Under the pieces are notes generated by a model. It did no database searches, had not been told where the DNA came from, and worked only from the letters and a program-made list of their open reading frames with translations. The position numbers and the translations under genes were made by a program. A stretch of DNA of 59,939 bases from Nemertoderma westbladi (lineage: Eukaryota > Xenacoelomorpha > Nemertodermatida > Nemertodermatidae): the NCBI GenBank assembly GCA_032718475.1, contig JAUCBJ010006993.1:1-59939 (forward strand), read 5' to 3'. Below, one piece after another: positions 1 to 10,150 of the stretch. Position 1 is the stretch's first letter, and every line of letters starts with the position of its first letter.

Positions 1-2
1 AA

Positions 3-482
3 CAAGAATCAAAGGTTTCCATTGATCGGACTAAACCTGCTTTCATCTCAAATGAACACCATCCTGAAAATTTTGAAAGATATGAAACTGATTTGATCCC
101 AATAAGAACTAAACAAAGAAATGAAGACCTTTCAAACAAGACACTAACTGAACTTGATAATAAAATACAAGATGTAAGAAGTAAATTAAAGCCAGGATGC
201 ATTGTAATGGTTAAGCAACCTGGTTCGTCAACATGGCCTGGGATTATAGAAACGAATATAGATCTTGATTTTGACACTGTTTTAATACGTTTTTATGGAA
301 ATGATAGAAGAGTAATGATTCCTCTAGGACATATTGAATTATTTAATCCAAATAAACTTTACGGGGAAAGAACAAACACTCGAGCATTTGGTAAGGCTAT
401 CGAGTTAGCTACGAGACAATATTATAAGACAAACTCTTTAAATCGAAAAAAATCTGTGAGATTTAATTTAATTCCAAAATAG
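3..482 (+). CDS. C-terminal part of a PWWP-like domain protein (5' end outside window)
   Basis: The reading frame is open from the left edge of the window to a TAG at 480-482, so this is the last exon or the 3' end of a longer gene. The first ATG-less stretch is still in frame, so no start can be assigned. About 45 residues in, a segment begins GCIVMVKQPG, continues STWPGII, and is followed by VLIRFYGN and a short helix (AFGKAIELA). That order (basic strand, aromatic-W-P-G, hydrophobic-R-F-Y-G, terminal helix) fits a PWWP domain, a reader of methylated histone and DNA on chromatin. The assignment is from pattern only. The tail is basic and Asn/Lys-rich. A G-rich run followed by tgttaggacc lies 40-50 bases after the stop, so the 3' end of a retroelement polyprotein is an alternative. 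Confidence 0.5.
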   Translation, partial: QESKVSIDRTKPAFISNEHHPENFERYETDLIPIRTKQRNEDLSNKTLTELDNKIQDVRSKLKPGCIVMVKQPGSSTWPGIIETNIDLDFDTVLIRFYGNDRRVMIPLGHIELFNPNKLYGERTNTRAFGKAIELATRQYYKTNSLNRKKSVRFNLIPK

Positions 483-729
483 AAAACTTATCGAGTAAAT
501 GAAGTTCCACTTCTCATAAGGGGGGTTATGTTAGGACCTAAGAGACTCAACAATATTCCTTACCGGTACCAGAACAAAAAGTCTGAAACCTAGATTATTA
601 TTATTATTAAGCACTGTCTGACTGTGTACTGTCTAATATAAAAAGTGAAGAATTTATATTTTATGTAAAAAGTTAATTCAGTATTTCATACTTATTAAAT
701 AATTCAGATCTATTTGATTCATTATTTTA
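483..729. other. AT-rich 3' flank of the PWWP-like gene
   Basis: No ORF and no AATAAA signal. A purine run (aagggggg) at about 519-526 is followed by ttatgttaggacc, which resembles a polypurine tract next to an LTR start. No matching second LTR is visible. Confidence 0.3.
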
Positions 730-1902
730 TTATCTAATAAGGATAATAGGGTAGTAGCGATGTCGGGATTCGCAATGTAAATCCGCGTTCGCTTCCCAAG
801 CTCGGATATATCGCAGTGTGATCATCTCGTCTACGCTTTCTAAATCGCGATTAAAGGGACAATTGTAACTTTCATGTCCTTTAAGTTGACAGTAGTGACA
901 TTGAGTCATAAATTGTGGGCAGACGGCAAAAATATGAGAGTTATTAAGTCTGCAATAAGCACAATATATTTCCATCATCGGTTGTTCGAGGAAATAGGAG
1001 CAAGGTACGCTCGAGTCTAGAGGGGTGAAGTGGTCTCTCGATGCGCATAATCGACAACGTTTTCGAGAAACGTAGTTGGCGTGTCGATAATCGTACGCTG
1101 TGAGACGTTGTGGACCTTGATACCACTCTATGACATAATCATTGTCACTGCTCCGGGAAGCTGTAGGCTGAATCGCTTCTGATTCCAAGCATACTGGTTC
1201 ATCCTCCAGCTGTATAGACGAAGTGGGTGCATCTGTCTCAGTAAGTGAACCCACTGTCTGTATTTCCACGACGGAATAACCTGTAGGTATTCAGGGTCTT
1301 TGTATAACAGATGAATGTAAGTTCTGTATACAAACGTCTTGAAAAACGGCAAATCCAGCGCTACTCAGTTTCTCCGCAGCTGAGTCTCTCAGACTGAGTT
1401 TGGTCAGCGCGCGGTCCTTGAACTGACTATCGACGTTACGGAACGGAGTCAGAAAGCGTCGGAAACATTCGAAACGTATAAACTTATTGTGTTCGTCTAA
1501 CTTGGCGAGTTTAGTTCCAAGTATTAATGGGTGAGCGCGTATGGTACGACTGCACACATCGGCTAGCCAACCGGCAAGTGCTGCATTTTCAAAGATCGTG
1601 TATATAGCTAAGGAAGGACGAAGTGGAACACTCATAAAGCTATATACGGCACCAGGCGCAGTTAATGGTCCATCGAAATATAAACGAGAGTAATGATCTC
1701 CATATACTTGCTGGTAATTGATAGGATTTCCAACTTTGAAATTCCATCCATATTCTTGAAAGGCAAGATGTCCGATGGATGTCCGTTGTACTTTAGTAAT
1801 GCCGCTGGGTGTATTGGCATACATAGTGCGAAAGAAACCTCGGCACTCGGCCCAAGGAGCAATCAGCTGAGTATCAACGAAAGGGTATGGAATGTTCTCC
1901 AT
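730..1902 (-). pseudogene. Gag-like CCHC zinc-knuckle protein interrupted by one in-frame TGA
   Basis: Reading leftward from the ATG at 1902-1900, the frame is open for 203 codons to a TGA at 1293-1291. It then continues in the same frame for about 186 more codons to 730, so a single stop divides a protein of about 390 residues. The N-terminal part is a globular domain I do not recognise. The part after the TGA is Cys-rich: CRLC...H, then CAYC with a later H and C, then CHYCQLKGHESYNC, an exact CX2CX4HX4C zinc knuckle as found in retroelement nucleocapsids. It lies on the same strand as, and downstream of, the left BEL/Pao copy. It may be a second accessory Gag-like gene of that element, or a separate retroelement fragment. 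Programmed readthrough or decay could each explain the TGA. No counterpart was found in the right copy. Confidence 0.5.
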
Positions 1903-2684
1903 ATTCCTGTTGTATGCTTAATATGTTCTCCGACAGCGATGGTAGAGCAGAGGAAAAACTATTTCGCATTCTGAAATATTCAGAAATACGATCTCAGTAG
2001 GAGGATTGTAACATTCGAGGACTATCTCCAACTGAATTTATCCCCAGTGCGATGAGGGAACAACCAGTTCAATGCCTCAGTTGTTCTACATAAGATTATA
2101 AGATTTATATCTCCAATCATTGAGGGAGGTGGACAACCAGATTTATGACACACAATGGTACCAGTTGTTCACAGATTAGCCGCGTATCTTTTCAGTCCTT
2201 GAATCACGGTCGTGGACTTGAGGAAATTAGGAAGTGGTTGATTTTCTAATCAAATCAACAACAATGGTGAAAGTTGATATCATAAATATCAACAGAATGG
2301 TACAGGGACAGGAGGTGCGGACACCAATATTAGCATCCAGATGAACAGTAAGGGGTGGGGAGATTTATTAGGATGCGGTATGATCCATACCACGATACCA
2401 CTATGATTGGTCGATCGATGAAGGGAGTAAAGAGGAGGAAGGATATAGGGTAGTATCCATAAGACACCACAATGGACAAGTTTTCCATTACGTCATCATT
2501 CATTCTTGTCTTTTAATTGTGACACTGATCACAATAATTACAGGAAAACGATGAAGGAAGAGAAATTTACAGCCTCCCGAAGGAGACCGCCCACGAGCAC
2601 CCGTGCCCCGGGGAAAACTATTCACATTATGGACCCTGGACATTAACACACGTCTCTTCTCCAGTGGTTCGCCTATATTTGTCT
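1903..2684. other. Non-coding stretch between accessory ORFs of the left element
   Basis: No convincing ORF on either strand and no LTR similarity. The homologous region of the right-hand element (after 29440) does not align, so the two copies have different 3' ends from here on. Confidence 0.3.
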
Positions 2685-3083
2685 TTACAAGCCTTCTTCC
2701 ACGTTCTTTCTTTCGAGCTGATTTCGAATAGAGTTCTCGTGTTCTATTCTTGATTTATCGTTTCGACTTCGCTGGGTATGATATTTAAATAAAACCATTT
2801 CCCTTTCGGTGTCTACATCGTCCGTATCGTGTAAATCGATAGGGTGACCAGTAGTCAAGAAGTCCATATACGTACCATTACGATGCGTATAGCGAGCCGT
2901 GAACTTTCTACAGTCCAATTCACGCGTAAGTTGCTCCTGGGACATTGGCGGTTCGATATAACGACCATCGTCCTCCGTAGTAGTTGGATCAGCGTCGCCG
3001 CGTATCAAGCTATCGACAAACGCTTGTAAAGGTAGAGTATATCTCTCCCTGATACCAAGATCATCTTCTATTAATTCAGTCAT
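2685..3083 (-). CDS. Retroelement accessory protein, 132 residues, function unknown
   Basis: It starts at an ATG (3083-3081) in the 3' part of the left element, about 1.65 kb downstream of the Gag-protease stop. The product is acidic near the N-terminus (MTELIEDD) and Arg/Lys/Glu-rich at the C-terminus, with no Cys pattern and no membrane segment. I recognise no family. The same ORF sits at the matching place in the right copy (29015-29438), but there the ATG is ATA, an in-frame TAG appears at codon 49 and a frameshift follows. It was therefore part of the common ancestor, is still open here and is decaying there. It may be the first exon or N-terminal part of a longer accessory gene. Confidence 0.45.
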   Translation of the reverse strand: MTELIEDDLGIRERYTLPLQAFVDSLIRGDADPTTTEDDGRYIEPPMSQEQLTRELDCRKFTARYTHRNGTYMDFLTTGHPIDLHDTDDVDTEREMVLFKYHTQRSRNDKSRIEHENSIRNQLERKNVEEGL

Positions 3084-4733
3084 ATCTGCTATACGAGTTC
3101 ACCAATATTATAATGAGTTTATATATTGTTAGGCGAGCGGGCGTCGCTGCCTATTTCTCCCTTGCCCCCGGACAGTGTGAGATTCTCAGCGCCGATGTAC
3201 CGCTGTAGCTGTACTTTCGCCAACGACGTAGCTGTACAACGACAACGATAACCGGCACAAGTCACTCCACTGTCCGTCCCAAAGGCTTAGATGTACTTCA
3301 GGTTTTCCTTGGAGAGTTAGGTTACTTTCACGATTGCGACTAGCTACTGTAAACACACTTTAGCAGTAACATTCACCTATAAACTCACAAATACCACACA
3401 ACTTGTCACAACTACGCACATTAGGGCCATTTGTCCGTTAGTCAATGCCTTCCAGAATGTCACTGTATTATTATGTATCCTTGGATACTAGCAGTGCGCT
3501 ATTTATTCCCTATGCTATTCAATGGGACAAGCTTTCTATTGTTTTTTTTAACTCAATTCTAATTCTAGCGTGGTTGTTGCTATGGTGACATTATGTAAAG
3601 CTAGCGGTAGAATTAGGGTAATTCCAATGCATACAGATCTGGGATGTTATTTAATAGTAATTCTTTAATAGTCAATGTCCTGTTTTATACATGACTTTAT
3701 GAATTTTATCGGCTATTGACTATGTTTGGGAGACTTTCATACACGCATACGCATAATAATATAAATCTCCGCTCCCTTGATCTATTAATTAATGGAATTT
3801 TGGGAATGTTATAAATTGCGTAAAAGGGCAATTTATTAAATTCATTAAAAGACATGAATTTAAATTTATTCCCTGAAATTTTATTATTTGATAATTAAAT
3901 TGACATATTTCGACTCTAGAACATGTCTGGGGACACAAGATCCTTAACTCTATGAAAATTGTCCTTTTAAGAATATCGGTAAATGCTACGATACCTTAAT
4001 TGACTAGAATTGTTGAAGGATCTGAATTTTACAGATTTTGACTTATTAGATTTGCAAATATTAAATAATTAATATTTGAGATGGGCACCGATTTATTCCA
4101 GAACTTGTCTGGGGATGTTAACCACTGATTCTATAATTTGTCTTTCAAGTATATCGGTGGGTGCCACGATATCTTAATCGACTAGAATTACAGATGGTCA
4201 AAGGGTTTAACAGATTTATTTTGCGTTATACGCTACTGTTAAAGGGACATCACGCTACTATATGTATTATTTAATATATGGTATGAGAGCAATATCGCAC
4301 GAAGCAATGTCAGTGTGAAGAGGCAAGTCGTTTCCAAGGTCTACCCAGAGCTTGGTTTAGCTGAGACACGAGGATCTGAACTTTGCATTCCTAATACTCT
4401 GCCTACCAATAATACTTTAATATAGTAGTGGCTTTATTGTACTTTAATAAGTACAGACATTTCATCTTACTGTAGTTACGTATTTATAATATAATATGGG
4501 CAGTAAGGAAAGAGGAAAAGAATTATTTCTTGCCGTCGCACTAAATATAATATAAGTAATTACGTACGTAATAAACACGAATATATTGCACTATTCTACT
4601 AGATAATCGCTAAATAATATTCTACTAAATTAAATAAAACGATTATAATAAAATTACATAGTAATACATACATAAATATAAAAATAATAAAATAATATAA
4701 AATAATAGAGTCACACACCCACTCCATATGTTG
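3084..4733 (-). other. 3' non-coding region of the left retroelement
   Basis: About 1.65 kb with no ORF. It aligns, inverted, with 27365-29014 of the right copy, including a pair of similar blocks at about 3900-4000 and 4090-4190 that share the phrases tgtctgggg and ttaattgactagaatt. These look like an internal duplication also present in the other copy. Confidence 0.6.
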
Positions 4734-7700
4734 TTACGTTATGGAGTCCCTAGATGTTTGAAGGATTAGGGAGGTGGTCGTGGGAAGAGAATCTTGCCTT
4801 CCACAGTTTCCGGAGAGTCCTCCATTCCCTTCCGGTAAACACAAACGACCGACTGGGTGATTGAGTCGCTGCATCCCGAATACAATTCCAGGTTTCCTCT
4901 TCGTCCTGGAATAGTGACGATAGAAACATCGCTCAAAGTATATGACGGCGTTACAAAGCCGATTCCAGGAGCTATAGTGGTCCGTCGCTCCCTGCAGGAG
5001 AGGTAAGAGTCCCTGCGAGACGTCTGATGTTCCAGAGCTCCAATCGCTCCCTCTGATCTTCATGAAGGATCCACTCGCGGTGGGGAGGTCCAGATCCACG
5101 GCGTCGTCCCTGGCAATATGTAATACCGACAGATCTATCCCGGGTTCAAATAACTCCGATCCACCCGTCCGGGTTTTAGGTTTGACTTTCTCCGCTCCCT
5201 TGGCTTGTCTAATCTCAGCCGGAGTAAGATGGGGAGGCCATTCATCCTCCTTACTCAGGAAGTCGGGTTCACCTAGCCGGTCTGGAGTATCTGTCAGTTC
5301 TTGAGGAGTTGCTCCTCTGGAAGCGATGTCGGCTATATTCATCGTCTTGGGGCAATATCTCCATTGATCTACATTGGAGTTAAGATTGTCATTATCTGAG
5401 GAGTGTGGTGTTCCCTCAGTTGGGTCATCTCCCTCACTAGTATCATCTTCCCATTCACTCACCTGGCAGACGCGATCTTGAAGCAGTCTTTCCCTGAGCG
5501 TTCTACGGGAAGGTCCAGTAAGGTACCAACCTACTCTAGTTCTTACCGCATAGGTCTGAAGTGGTTGCGGTTGAGTAGGTCGTTTCTCTAATGTCTCCAG
5601 CGCCTCATGCGCGTTTTGACCGATTAATATTTGTACTCCAGGATAATCGGTGTCGAATCTAGGGATGTTAAGTTGTTGGACATGATCATCTTCGTCCCAA
5701 TTATAAGGTTCCACTTGGGTGGTAGCGAAGTTCTTTATTGCCACCATTTTTACTGACCTTATACTGTATTCTCCTAGTTTATCCTGTGGAGTGGACAACT
5801 CACCTATATAATAGTCGGCAGCTACAGTAGAATTCCAAACCTTCATGATCCCTGACATGTTTAGCTTGGTTCGGAACTTGGGTTGTCCAGCAAAGATGAC
5901 TTCGGCTAGTTCTTTATCGATGAATGTTCCTGTGCTACCGGAGTCCAGGAGGGCGTTCACTATATAGCTCTTCTGAGGTCCGTGGACCCGTAACTGGACT
6001 ACAGGAAATTCTCGGATTCCTATATTGGAAGTTGGCGCTTTCCAAGATGGTTGTTGATCAGAAGTAGTTAAGGTAAGGTCGCTGTCTGTGTCTTTCTCAT
6101 GCATGAGTGCTCGATACACTGCGGTGGTGTTTATTAGGTAACAGGATTCGTTTTGGTCGGAGAATTCGTCCGTATAGAATCCTTCCATTTCAGAACTTTG
6201 GTCGGAGAATTCGTCCGTATAGAATCCTTCCATCTCAGAACTTTGGTCAGTGTCGTTCACATCACTGAATTGGACATGTAGTTCGGACTCACTTACCTGA
6301 CTCGAGCTGTTTCGTTCGAATTCAGTGTGCAACAAGATATGATGTTTTGCGCCGCACTTTGCACACCTTGCGTCGGAGTAACAGGTTCGCCGTTGGTGTC
6401 CTCGTCTGAGGCAATTATAACACAACCGCTTATCCCACATGACTTCACGTCTATCCTCGAGTGATTTCCTCAGGAATTCATCACACACATTCAAACGGTG
6501 GGGCCCGTCGCACAGCACACATTTCGGCTTGATGTTACTTACTTTAACCTGTGCTATGTGGTGCACACTTGTTCTTTCCTCGGGCTTTCTCACCTGAATT
6601 TTTTTAGGAGACGTAGGAGGGGTTTTTTGTACCGGTTCCCTTCTGTCATTGGGTCGAGACTTGGATTTACTTACCTGATCTTTAGGCATTTTATTGACAT
6701 AATAAGATCTGTCAGTGTCTTTCCCGCTGTCCTCTCCTTGAGAAGTTTGGCTTTCACTGTCGTCGGTATAACATACTGGTGTTACCCTTCTCCTAGAAAC
6801 GGGTTTCTCACTTACCTTACTTTCCGCTGTCTTCTCTCTGGACTGCTTTATGAGCTGTAATTTCACCTCGCTATCCAAGAATGACATGAGATCAGCCATG
6901 GTAGGGTCTCGTTGTTGTTGTTCCATCATATATAACACCTTCTTGTCCCAGCGTGTACCTACTCCACCCTTGGGCAAAGTAGATGCTAAGGCTCCTACAA
7001 CCATAGAATTCTGGTATTCATGAGACTTACCTAACCAATCTAGTTGTCTACAGATCTCCTGAATCTCATCGGAAAACTCTATAATCCCGCTGCTAAGAAA
7101 CTTTCGGGGCGCCATTAATTTCGCATATAAATACCTAGCTATGTTAGTCCTATTACCATACCTGATGTTTAGTGTATCCCAAACTTGTCTTAATCCATCT
7201 GGATGTCCAATAAATTTTAACGCCATTGACTTGGGAGGTCCTTCCAAACATTCGATGAGGAATCTAAGTTTCTCTCCGTTAGATAGTACAGAGTTCTGTA
7301 TGTTATCTTTGTAATATTCATTAAAAGGTAACCATTTCATCTCATCTCCATTGAACTTGACGATCTCTCCAACCTTTACCGCTTGTCGGGCTTCGGTTCT
7401 AGCCATTTGGCGTGTAAAACTTTCTTGAGCCATCATATTATTGAATAGAGAATTATCGGTATATAAGTTTCTCGGATTATTATCAAGTCTAGATGAGATA
7501 TCATTATCAACAGGTTTATAATTACCCTTAATAGGGTTTACTATAGGAGTTTCTACTTCGCTAGCAATATATATGCGTGTAGGCTCCACACCTTGCGCAT
7601 GAGATACTTCAGACCTAACAGGCTGACACATTGTTACCGAGGGTGGTGGTATACCCTTTTGTGTATTTACTAATTTATCGCGTTCGAGCGCGATACTTTG

Positions 7701-9767
7701 CTGCACTTCTTGCAACTCTAGTCTACTTTCCCTTACTGTGCCCTTGAATTGCTGAACAGTCTCCTGCATCTGCCCGAGCAGGAGATCCATCCCACGCCGT
7801 CTCTCGTCCACCCATTCGACCGCAGAAGCGGGAGTCGCCAACGTTGTAGCGGGCGGACGAGGGACAACGGGCGACAAATCATGAATATTTCGCTCGGGGT
7901 CCAGGACTTGAACTGTTTCCTGGGCAGCTCTACTGGGCACAGGTAGCTTAGTGCTGTGCAGAGGGAATTTAGAGGTAACTTCAGGGAGCACAGGTGTGTC
8001 TATCACCGAAGGGGTGATTTCAAGAACAGGCCTAATTATCTCAGGCTCATCTACTATAGTAGGGAGTCTTTCTATTTTAATTATTTGGTCTGTGGGTTCT
8101 GTACTACCTAAGTTGGTGCTATTTAGTTGCCTTCTAACAGCTGGAGGCAAATCAGGCAATTTCTGACGGTGGAATGTTCTTTTACGTCTGCTTAGACGAG
8201 ATCTATTTCCTTTGCCTTCAGTATCGGTGGTATCGCCTTCTTCAGATGATGTATATCCCTGTCTTTTGGGAGTAGATCGATTCATCATCTGCATATTACT
8301 AGCTGTTAACTGTTTATTTATGCAGTCTTGATTCTCTTGAAGATTTTCCAACTCCAGTTGGGTGATCTCTTCAGCCGCTCTCCGTTCTGCTTCCGCCACC
8401 GCTGCCGCTTTTGCCTCTGCCGCTGCCGCTTTTGCCTCTGCCGCTGCTTCTGCTGCTGACGCTTTTGCCCTTGCCTCGGCTTCTGCTGCTGCCGCTTTTT
8501 CCCTTGCCTCGGCTTCTGCTGCTGCCGCTTTTGCCTCTGCCGCTGCTTCTGCCAAGGTCGCTTTTCTTTCTGCCTCTGCCACTGCTGCTATCTTTCTGTC
8601 TTCTATACGTTTTTTCCTTACTTGTTCTTCCTTTTCTCTAGCGATGCGGAGTTGTTCATCGAATTTAGCTTGGTTCGCCGCTAACCTATCTACATCTATT
8701 GCATCCAACACATGCTGGGCTCCTTCACTATTAGGGCTAAGTCCATCTAGCCTTCTCCTCAACTCTTCATCACCTAAGAAACGTTGATAGTCTGACAAAT
8801 AGATGTCAATGGCATCCTTCTTATGCGGTTTCTCTGCCATCGCTTCACTTTCCACTTGGGAAAAAGTAGCGTCCGTTGATTCTCCATGGGTTGAGCGCTC
8901 CTCCAACTGAGCTTTCCACTGAGCTGCTCCTTGAACCTGGCGACTCACCCGTTGAAACCAAGTCTTTACGGCAACTTGCAACGACGTGTCTTGTCTTCTT
9001 TTAGAAGCCTCCTCAAAGGCTGATAAGATTAGCCTAATTCGCAGAATTCTTTCTCTAACTTGATAAAGCAGTTGTCCCTGCTCTTGAGGTCCTTGAGGTT
9101 GTTTAAACAGTTGTTTTTCTACTCGCTCCATAGAGCTGAAGAATCCTTGTGCGTATCCGGCTGCGGACCTCTTCCATACAGCTGGATCGATGGTTTCTTT
9201 GGCTACTCCCATCCGGTGTATGTCTTCCCAGGCAGCTTCTGATAAATCAAACGGGAGTCCGGGTCCGGGGAAGTTCCATTGCGACTCGACAATAGACTTC
9301 AGTTCTTCCCTCGTGTATCCCGCATAACTATCTCTAGTTGATCGCTGACTTCTCGCCCAATCGATCTGGTGTTCTTCCACCGCAATCAATAACCTAGTGA
9401 GTACGGCTGCAGGAAGGATGAGAAGGGGATCCGAATAAACCGCATCCGTCATCTCTGCTCCGCGCTCGGGTGTCAGCTCTACAGTATCCTCACTACTGGA
9501 GCTGTTGGGCCGCTGAGAAATAAGTTCTTGGCTCGCGGGTTGTTGCTGTTCTGCTGCTTCTTGGTCCCGCTTGACCTGAGCTCGAGTGCCTATGATAGAC
9601 CTACGATGTTGGACCAGCCTAGGTTCTGTTATTACTACTGGAGGGATGACCTTCCTCACAGTGGGAGGTGAACTGAACTTACGACTAGACGGTTCTATAT
9701 CTCTATCTGAGTCGCAGATAGTTACATCTAATAAACTGTCTGACAGGTTCTGCTTAGTATCAGACAT
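4734..9767 (-). CDS. gag-pro: BEL/Pao Gag-protease polyprotein lacking RT, RNase H and integrase (1677 residues)
   Basis: ATG at 9767-9765. In order: an N-terminal region with DSLLDVTICDSD; an Ala/Glu/Lys-rich helix (about 400-475) built from repeated AEAKAAAAEAE-type units, probably a coiled coil; a Pao Gag domain (DUF1759-like) at about 790-950 containing VKFNGDEMKW; three Cys/His clusters, of which CYNCLRRGHQRRTC (about 1114) is a canonical CCHC knuckle; and a retropepsin-like domain (DUF1758-like) with DSGSTGTFID at about 1274. The chain then jumps to NIADIASRGATPQEL (about 1475), which in full BEL polyproteins follows RNase H, then to SSWNRLCNAVIYFERCF and a C-terminal scrap resembling the end of the integrase region. 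The catalytic cores are gone although the frame is unbroken. A 15-residue unit (SEMEGFYTDEFS) is duplicated at about 1183-1212. Confidence 0.85.
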   Translation of the reverse strand: MSDTKQNLSDSLLDVTICDSDRDIEPSSRKFSSPPTVRKVIPPVVITEPRLVQHRRSIIGTRAQVKRDQEAAEQQQPASQELISQRPNSSSSEDTVELTPERGAEMTDAVYSDPLLILPAAVLTRLLIAVEEHQIDWARSQRSTRDSYAGYTREELKSIVESQWNFPGPGLPFDLSEAAWEDIHRMGVAKETIDPAVWKRSAAGYAQGFFSSMERVEKQLFKQPQGPQEQGQLLYQVRERILRIRLILSAFEEASKRRQDTSLQVAVKTWFQRVSRQVQGAAQWKAQLEERSTHGESTDATFSQVESEAMAEKPHKKDAIDIYLSDYQRFLGDEELRRRLDGLSPNSEGAQHVLDAIDVDRLAANQAKFDEQLRIAREKEEQVRKKRIEDRKIAAVAEAERKATLAEAAAEAKAAAAEAEAREKAAAAEAEARAKASAAEAAAEAKAAAAEAKAAAVAEAERRAAEEITQLELENLQENQDCINKQLTASNMQMMNRSTPKRQGYTSSEEGDTTDTEGKGNRSRLSRRKRTFHRQKLPDLPPAVRRQLNSTNLGSTEPTDQIIKIERLPTIVDEPEIIRPVLEITPSVIDTPVLPEVTSKFPLHSTKLPVPSRAAQETVQVLDPERNIHDLSPVVPRPPATTLATPASAVEWVDERRRGMDLLLGQMQETVQQFKGTVRESRLELQEVQQSIALERDKLVNTQKGIPPPSVTMCQPVRSEVSHAQGVEPTRIYIASEVETPIVNPIKGNYKPVDNDISSRLDNNPRNLYTDNSLFNNMMAQESFTRQMARTEARQAVKVGEIVKFNGDEMKWLPFNEYYKDNIQNSVLSNGEKLRFLIECLEGPPKSMALKFIGHPDGLRQVWDTLNIRYGNRTNIARYLYAKLMAPRKFLSSGIIEFSDEIQEICRQLDWLGKSHEYQNSMVVGALASTLPKGGVGTRWDKKVLYMMEQQQRDPTMADLMSFLDSEVKLQLIKQSREKTAESKVSEKPVSRRRVTPVCYTDDSESQTSQGEDSGKDTDRSYYVNKMPKDQVSKSKSRPNDRREPVQKTPPTSPKKIQVRKPEERTSVHHIAQVKVSNIKPKCVLCDGPHRLNVCDEFLRKSLEDRREVMWDKRLCYNCLRRGHQRRTCYSDARCAKCGAKHHILLHTEFERNSSSQVSESELHVQFSDVNDTDQSSEMEGFYTDEFSDQSSEMEGFYTDEFSDQNESCYLINTTAVYRALMHEKDTDSDLTLTTSDQQPSWKAPTSNIGIREFPVVQLRVHGPQKSYIVNALLDSGSTGTFIDKELAEVIFAGQPKFRTKLNMSGIMKVWNSTVAADYYIGELSTPQDKLGEYSIRSVKMVAIKNFATTQVEPYNWDEDDHVQQLNIPRFDTDYPGVQILIGQNAHEALETLEKRPTQPQPLQTYAVRTRVGWYLTGPSRRTLRERLLQDRVCQVSEWEDDTSEGDDPTEGTPHSSDNDNLNSNVDQWRYCPKTMNIADIASRGATPQELTDTPDRLGEPDFLSKEDEWPPHLTPAEIRQAKGAEKVKPKTRTGGSELFEPGIDLSVLHIARDDAVDLDLPTASGSFMKIRGSDWSSGTSDVSQGLLPLLQGATDHYSSWNRLCNAVIYFERCFYRHYSRTKRKPGIVFGMQRLNHPVGRLCLPEGNGGLSGNCGRQDSLPTTTSLILQTSRDSIT
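8362..8610 (-). repeat. Tandem codon repeat encoding the Ala/Glu-rich coiled coil of Gag
   Basis: Units built on gccgcttttgcctctgcc and related 12-33 bp phrases. The matching segment in the right copy is a short AVAVAVA tract, so the expansion is specific to this copy. Confidence 0.7.
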
Positions 9768-9899
9768 GTTTGTGTGTACAGTTGAATGTCTACTGCTATA
9801 TTACAGTCTGAGCAAGTCTAGTAATTCAGTATTAACTGCTAGCCTAGTAATTAATTACCGATACTGCTACTCAGTGCAGCGTGATATATATAATATATT

Positions 9900-10150
9900 A
9901 GAATACCGGTATGCTTATAGTATATATAACTATATAAGTTTTATTACAGACTAGGTTTATCACAGAATACCGGTATAATTTTAGCACAAATATATATAAA
10001 TATATAATAGGCCTATCGGGAATACCGGTATACAGCTTACAGTTTGTAGTATATATAATTCTGGACTAGAATTAATTACAAGTACCGGTATAATTTCAGC
10101 CTAAATTTACAGAAATAAAGATAATAGGCCTATCGTAAATACCGGTATAT
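9900..10150. repeat. Degenerate units of about 60 bp carrying ataccggtat
   Basis: Five occurrences of the palindrome-like core taccggta, spaced about 55-65 bp. Alternate units also share aggcctatcg. Related units occur at 22950-23220 in the right copy. Confidence 0.6.

Noticed and set aside
483-729. LTR of another retroelement beginning tgttaggacc
   Set aside because: Only a G-rich run followed by TG is seen. No partner LTR, target duplication or pol domain lies in the window.
8362-8787. Ala/Ser-rich ORF on the plus strand
   Set aside because: Antisense shadow of the Ala/Glu coiled-coil repeat in the Gag ORF.
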